This document shows, piece by piece, positions 60,125 through 64,000 of a stretch of 64,000 nucleotides of DNA. A program made the translations under genes and the position numbers. Position 1 is the first letter of the stretch, and each line of letters opens with the position of its first letter. The notes under the pieces were generated by a model. It was given only the letters and a program-made list of their open reading frames with translations, did not search any database and was not told the DNA's origin. Source of the DNA: Paraburkholderia lacunae (GTDB lineage: Bacteria; Pseudomonadota; Gammaproteobacteria; Burkholderiales; Burkholderiaceae). The stretch is from positions 1 through 64,000 of the forward strand of contig NZ_QHKS01000018.1 of the NCBI RefSeq assembly GCF_003353175.1, given 5' to 3'.

Positions 60125-60645
60125 AGCGATTTTTGTCGTACTCAGCCTGGGGTTTGCCCTGGTCATGTGGCGGCTGCAGACAAGAGAAATCGGCTGCCTG
60201 AGGAAAATCGAGGTCAGCAGACTTGGGGGTTACTGGGACCGCCAATGAAGGACGGTGGCAGGACGCTCAACAAGCTATCCCGCAGGAAGGGAATCGATGC
60301 AGCATGTTGCGCGCTCCAGGAACAGCTTAATGAAGCGCGGGCCCGGTCAAGCGGGCAACCTGTGCAAGAGGTTGGAAATCCGCAAGGAATGCTCGGTCGT
60401 AATTTCAGGGTTATGCGTGCGCGGCGCCGCTCGACAGTTCGTTGCCTCGAACCACAGTGACACGAAACAACCCGTCGGCCTAGGTTCGTTCCGAACGGCT
60501 CTAAAGAACCTCTAAGCTGACATACGCCGCTCCCCTCAGAATGACCGGATGTGGCCGTTCTGCGACACCTCGTTAGCGACTTCCATCCCGCCGCTTTCAC
60601 CACGCCGCGCAACGAGAAATCAACCGCGGAATACGGATCCCCTTT
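60125..60645. other. Intergenic region, no gene seen
   Basis: About 520 bp between the deoR promoter and the phosphodiesterase gene. Open frames on both strands (for example plus 60245-60460) lack family features and show Arg-rich composition. No hairpin terminator with a T-run was seen for the phosphodiesterase gene. Confidence 0.55.
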
Positions 60646-61134
60646 TTATATCAGCAGCGGCTGAAGCGTCGCCGTTGCGTGTGCGCCTTCGACGATCAGC
60701 ATGCCCGCCGAAACCGGCAACTTGAAACGCCGCGGTCCGGCGCTGCCCGGATTGACATACAGCACGCCGTTGCATTCGGCAATTGACGGTTTGTGCGAGT
60801 GACCAGCGATCACTACACCGATGCCTTCGCCGCGCAAATCGCCACTGAGCGCACCGAGGTCCGCGATGTCGTGCACGACGAGGATCGTCACCTGTTGAAC
60901 GGTCAGCGTTGCGTGGACCGGCAACGCAGCGGCCCATTCACCGGTGTCGTTATTGCCGCGCACGGCCGTGACCGGCGCGATCTGCGCAAGCGCATCGAGC
61001 ACCGTCTGATTGCAGATATCGCCCGCATGAATGATCGCATCGCAACCCGCGAGGAATTGCAGTGCCTCCGGACGCACGAGGTTATGCGTGTCGGAGATCA
61101 AACCGATGCGGGTGGTTCTCGCGTGCGAAGTCAT
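60646..61134 (-). CDS. YfcE/MJ0936-type metallophosphodiesterase
   Basis: A 162-aa calcineurin-like phosphoesterase. All metal-binding motifs are visible in order: SDTH (14-17), HAGD (36-39), GNND (60-63), HD of VVHD near 89, and GHSH near 111. Such small proteins act as phosphodiesterases with unclear natural substrates. It lies alone, 30 bp from the upstream membrane-protein gene on the same strand, so it may be the last gene of that group. Confidence 0.9.
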   Translation of the reverse strand: MTSHARTTRIGLISDTHNLVRPEALQFLAGCDAIIHAGDICNQTVLDALAQIAPVTAVRGNNDTGEWAAALPVHATLTVQQVTILVVHDIADLGALSGDLRGEGIGVVIAGHSHKPSIAECNGVLYVNPGSAGPRRFKLPVSAGMLIVEGAHATATLQPLLI

Positions 61135-61167
61135 GGTGGCAGTATTGGCTGATTCGGCTGAACGCGC

Positions 61168-61977
61168 TCAATCCGCTTGCGGCTGTTCGGCCAGTTCGCG
61201 CTGCGGCGTCCGCGCCGGCCGCTTCGCACCGAGCATGCGTCTGGTCGCGCCCTGCACGGCCCCCGACGCCGCCGATGCACACGCGAAGCTGAACAGCACG
61301 CTGTAGTGCGGCAGCATCGTCGCGGTCACGGCGAAGAATGCGGCAAACGCGCCGCGGCCGATCACCATGCCGCGCATCAGCAACGCGACGAAATCCGCAC
61401 CGTGCGCGCGTTGCGCCGATACGGCGAGCACGATGCCGAGCAGAGGAAACACCGACAACAACCCGCTCCAGGTCGCGCCCATCGACGCGGACAGCGTCGT
61501 CACCGCGACGCTCAGCAGCGCGCCGGCAAGCATGCGCCAGGCGAGGTCGCCGAGGCCGAGCCGCGTAGCCGGCACGTGTCCCGTAATACGCGGCAAGCCG
61601 CTTTGCGAAATGGCGACGGCCACACAGGCCGCCGCCACCGCCCAGACGAGTCCAGCGGGCAGATGTGTGAGCAGCAGCGCGATGCCGCCCCACCCCGCCA
61701 TTCCCGCGCACAGAGCAAGCGGCCACGCATAGCGCCGGCAACTCCACGCATAAGCAAAATTGAACGCCTCCGATGCGGCAAGCGCCGCGATCGACGCCGC
61801 CGACGCCTGCGCCGCGAACGCGGGGCCGCGCTCCAGCGCGAGCAGCAACATGATCGGCCCGGCGACCACCGGCAGCCCCGCGAGCCATCCCGCCACCGAC
61901 GGTCCCCATACGCGCGCCGCCACCGTCAGCGCAGCCAGAAACGCCGGCACCAGCGCCAGCTTGAGCGCAAGCAGCAT
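61168..61977 (-). CDS. Polytopic membrane protein of unknown function
   Basis: A 269-aa inner-membrane protein with eight or more hydrophobic segments separated by short Arg-containing loops; the frame has a run LGIVLAVSAQRAHGADFVALLMRGMVIG conserved-looking in the middle. I do not recognise the family. The ATG at 61977 is chosen because it lies 2 bp after the upstream stop and begins the hydrophobic part; the longer frame to 62331 runs antisense-like through the TMEM175 gene. Cotranscribed with it. Confidence 0.7.
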   Translation of the reverse strand: MLLALKLALVPAFLAALTVAARVWGPSVAGWLAGLPVVAGPIMLLLALERGPAFAAQASAASIAALAASEAFNFAYAWSCRRYAWPLALCAGMAGWGGIALLLTHLPAGLVWAVAAACVAVAISQSGLPRITGHVPATRLGLGDLAWRMLAGALLSVAVTTLSASMGATWSGLLSVFPLLGIVLAVSAQRAHGADFVALLMRGMVIGRGAFAAFFAVTATMLPHYSVLFSFACASAASGAVQGATRRMLGAKRPARTPQRELAEQPQAD

Positions 61978-61979
61978 CC

Positions 61980-62555
61980 TCAGGCCTCGAACAGGTGTTC
62001 GATGCGCCGGTCCGGCACGATCCACCACGCCGCAGCCAGCGTATAGAGCGCCGCCGAAACCCACGGCGCGACGAACGCCAATGCGATGGCCGCGAGGTAG
62101 ATCACGACCGAGACCTTGCCCTTGAAATCGTTGCCGACCGCTTTGGCGAGCGTCGAGTCCTTGCCGTGCTGACGGATCAGCACCTGGGTCAGAATGAAAT
62201 ACGCGATCGCCGCCATGAACAGCACGACGCCGTACATCGCGGTCGGCCACGAGGCGAGATGATTTTCGCCGGCCCAATGCGTGACGGCCGGCAGGAGCGA
62301 CAACCAGAACAGCAGATGGAGGTTGGCCCACAACACCGCACCGTTGACCTTCTGCACGGTATGGAACAGGTGGTGATGATTGTTCCAGTAGAGGCCGACG
62401 TAGATAAAACTCAGCACGTAGGCGAGCAACACCGGAATCAACGGCCGCAGCGCGGCGAGATCGAAGCCGTCCGGCACCTTCAATTCGAGCACCATGATCG
62501 TGATGATGATGGCGATCACGCCATCGCTGAAGGCTTCGACGCGTCCTTTGCCCAT
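61980..62555 (-). CDS. TMEM175-family potassium channel-like protein (DUF1211)
   Basis: A 191-aa membrane protein with six predicted helices. The N-terminal motif RxxxFSD (RVEAFSDGVIAI, 5-16) defines the TMEM175 family; bacterial members are tetrameric potassium channels. The His-rich loop NNHHHLFH near 60 is typical. The start at 62555 is the first codon of the motif region. It heads a small minus-strand group with the unknown membrane protein. Confidence 0.88.
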   Translation of the reverse strand: MGKGRVEAFSDGVIAIIITIMVLELKVPDGFDLAALRPLIPVLLAYVLSFIYVGLYWNNHHHLFHTVQKVNGAVLWANLHLLFWLSLLPAVTHWAGENHLASWPTAMYGVVLFMAAIAYFILTQVLIRQHGKDSTLAKAVGNDFKGKVSVVIYLAAIALAFVAPWVSAALYTLAAAWWIVPDRRIEHLFEA

Positions 62556-62697
62556 CGCTCGGGTTCCTGATGATGTATGCGGTTAGGCGCGCAACTCGCC
62601 GTCATCCCGCTCTCCGTCATGCCACCGACGGCCCGCGCCGCAGCCGATTATCAGCGATGGCGCGGCGCTTTGTCGATGTCGGCCGATACCGTGGCGT

Positions 62698-63048
62698 TCA
62701 ACGTGAACCGTCGCCCGGGTAATACACCGCGAGCCACACGCTCGGCTCCGTCTCGCTCGTCCATGCCACGCGGTGACGGCAATGCGCTTCGATCAGCACG
62801 TGATCGCCGGGCTTCATCGGATGCCACTGCGGGTCGCCTTCGAATTCGAGCGCCGCGGCGCCGCTCAGCAACACGACCCATTCCGCGCGCGGACTGTCGT
62901 ACCAGAAGCCGGGCGCGCTCGCCTGGCCCGTCGAGACAATCCGCTCGATGGTGACGCCGGCCTGCTCCGCCAGCGTATCGATCCGCTCGTCGGGACTTGT
63001 CCGCTTACCGATGTCGAACAGATTGCCGCTGCTGATTGCGCGCTTCAT
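62698..63048 (-). CDS. Cupin-domain protein
   Basis: A 116-aa single cupin. The motif region WVVLLSGAAALEFEG followed by MKPGDHVLIEAHCRHRVAWT carries the second cupin motif with PGD and His residues; the first motif lacks the usual HxH pair, so metal binding is uncertain. The start is either ATG 63048 or GTG 63060, the latter overlapping the upstream stop as GTGA; neither has a good ribosome site. Probably cotranscribed with the oxidoreductase gene before it. Confidence 0.78.
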   Translation of the reverse strand: MKRAISSGNLFDIGKRTSPDERIDTLAEQAGVTIERIVSTGQASAPGFWYDSPRAEWVVLLSGAAALEFEGDPQWHPMKPGDHVLIEAHCRHRVAWTSETEPSVWLAVYYPGDGSR

Positions 63049-63056
63049 TGCTGGGC

Positions 63057-64000
63057 TCACTTCATCGGTTTCAATCCATCGAGCAAGGTCGGCACCAGCT
63101 CACTGATGGTCGGATGGATATGCATCGCGTACTCCAGGGTCGGATACGGCGCGCCCGCTGCCATGATGTCGATGAAGGTATGGATCGCTTCGTCGCCTTC
63201 GATGCCGTGGATCGCCGCGCCGAGAATCTGCTTGCTCCCCGCGTCGACCAGCACCTTCATGAAACCATCGGTCTCGCCGCGTTCACGGGCCCGGCCCACG
63301 CGCGACATCGGCATGGTGGAGATCAGCGCTTCGCGGCCGGATTTGCGCGCGCCGTCTTCCGAGAGCCCGACGCGCGCAAGCGGCGGATCGACGAACACCG
63401 CATACGCCATGATCCGCGTATCGACGCTGCGCGTGGCGCCGTCGAGCAGATTGGCCGCGACGATCTGGAAGTCGTCGTATGAAGTGTGGGTAAAGGCGCC
63501 GCGGCCGTTGACGTCGCCGATCGCCCAGATGCCCGGCGCAGCGGTGCGCAACTGGCTGTCGACGGGAATCACGCCGTGTTTGTCGGCGGCGAGGCCGGCC
63601 GCTTCCAGCCCTAGCGAGTCGGTATTCGGCACGCGGCCGGTGGCGAACAGCAGGTGCGACGCTTCGAGCGCGGGAATATTCTGCTCGAAGCCGATGCACA
63701 CTTCGCCCTGATGATGCGGATGCGGCTCGACCCGCGATGGCTGCACGCCGAAGCGGAACTCGACGCCTTCGCGCGTCAGCACTTTCTCGACGGAGCGCGC
63801 GAAATCGGCGTCTTCACGGGCCAGCACGCGATCGCCGCGCACCAGCACCGTCACGCGGCTGCCGAAGCGGCGAAAAACCTGTGCGAATTCGAGCGCGATA
63901 TAGCTGCCGCCGACAATCGCCAGATGCGTCGGCAATTCGGTGAGTTCGAGCAGCGACGAATTCGTGTAATAGCGAATCCGCTCGATACCTTCGAGCGGCG
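63057..64000 (-). CDS. FAD-dependent disulfide oxidoreductase (partial, 5' end outside window)
   Basis: The C-terminal 314 residues of a class I pyridine nucleotide-disulfide oxidoreductase (mercuric-reductase/dihydrolipoyl-dehydrogenase-like). The NAD(P) fold motif VGGSYIALEFAQVF and the FAD-binding block IWAIGDVNGRGAFTHTSYDD are visible. The dimer-interface end IHPTISELVP carries the catalytic His/Glu pair. The reading frame is open to the window edge, so the redox Cys pair is not seen. Substrate unknown. Confidence 0.85.
   Translation of the reverse strand, partial: PLEGIERIRYYTNSSLLELTELPTHLAIVGGSYIALEFAQVFRRFGSRVTVLVRGDRVLAREDADFARSVEKVLTREGVEFRFGVQPSRVEPHPHHQGEVCIGFEQNIPALEASHLLFATGRVPNTDSLGLEAAGLAADKHGVIPVDSQLRTAAPGIWAIGDVNGRGAFTHTSYDDFQIVAANLLDGATRSVDTRIMAYAVFVDPPLARVGLSEDGARKSGREALISTMPMSRVGRARERGETDGFMKVLVDAGSKQILGAAIHGIEGDEAIHTFIDIMAAGAPYPTLEYAMHIHPTISELVPTLLDGLKPMK

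Noticed and set aside
60245..60460. A possible 71-aa gene upstream of deoR
   Set aside because: No ribosome site, Arg-rich composition, no family motif; not supported.

Overview
The window is a GC-rich, almost fully coding bacterial chromosome segment that looks like Paraburkholderia/Burkholderia (Betaproteobacteria). The clues are a polyhydroxyalkanoate phasin, a pyruvate dehydrogenase operon whose E3 subunit carries its own lipoyl domain, the glnA-ntrB-ntrC order, a fused HrpA helicase, and the general gene set. No phage, CRISPR array, rRNA or origin was seen. The one tRNA is initiator tRNA-fMet.

Layout: 1-2.9 kb holds a PBP7-type DD-endopeptidase and a phasin with a strong promoter and hairpin-rich leader. 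3-9.6 kb is the minus-strand operon aceE-aceF-lpdA, divergent from a FixL/FixJ-like two-component system (9.8-13 kb). 13.5-24.3 kb has housekeeping genes: folD, an O-acyltransferase, prlC, a cytosine-deaminase-like amidohydrolase, an Asp/Glu racemase, tRNA-fMet, exonuclease III and a prolyl oligopeptidase. 24.4-28.7 kb is the nitrogen control block ntrC-ntrB-glnA; glnA has a convincing sigma-54 promoter and an upstream NtrC site. 29-38.3 kb carries a rhodanese, a molybdopterin-binding-domain protein, an EI24 membrane protein, a sterol-desaturase-type hydroxylase, a periplasmic beta-propeller and hrpA. 38.3-42.5 kb has argA (sharing a palindromic -10 element with hrpA), a 48-bp triplicated element upstream of an iron-trafficking protein, and an MHS-type transporter.

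42.5-45.9 kb is the accessory part: the 3' end of an IS3-like transposase, an SDR/MmyB-type regulator pair, a decayed RES/Xre toxin-antitoxin module and an unrecognised 149-aa protein. 46-60.1 kb is a 13-gene minus-strand cluster: DeoR repressor, RbsBAC-type sugar importer, PfkB kinase, GatZ/KbaZ-family protein without an aldolase partner, glucose-6-phosphate dehydrogenase, SDR polyol dehydrogenase, SmoEFG/K-type polyol importer and a HAD phosphatase. The simplest reading is uptake of a hexitol (galactitol/sorbitol type) and a ketohexose (tagatose type), oxidation of the polyol, phosphorylation, C4 epimerisation to fructose 6-phosphate, and routing through Zwf. The DeoR promoter carries a cluster of TTTCGA/TCGAAA operator motifs. 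60.6-64 kb ends with a YfcE-like phosphodiesterase, two membrane proteins (one of the TMEM175 family), a cupin and a truncated FAD disulfide oxidoreductase that runs off the window.

The most unusual items are the triplicated 48-bp element (39.8-39.9 kb), the shared leaderless hrpA/argA promoter, the composite polyol/ketose cluster with its operator, the dead RES toxin module, an octanucleotide microsatellite, a 12-unit 11-bp degenerate repeat, and conserved-looking palindromes inside the pyruvate dehydrogenase operon. All functional calls rest on reading motifs by eye; no database search was possible.
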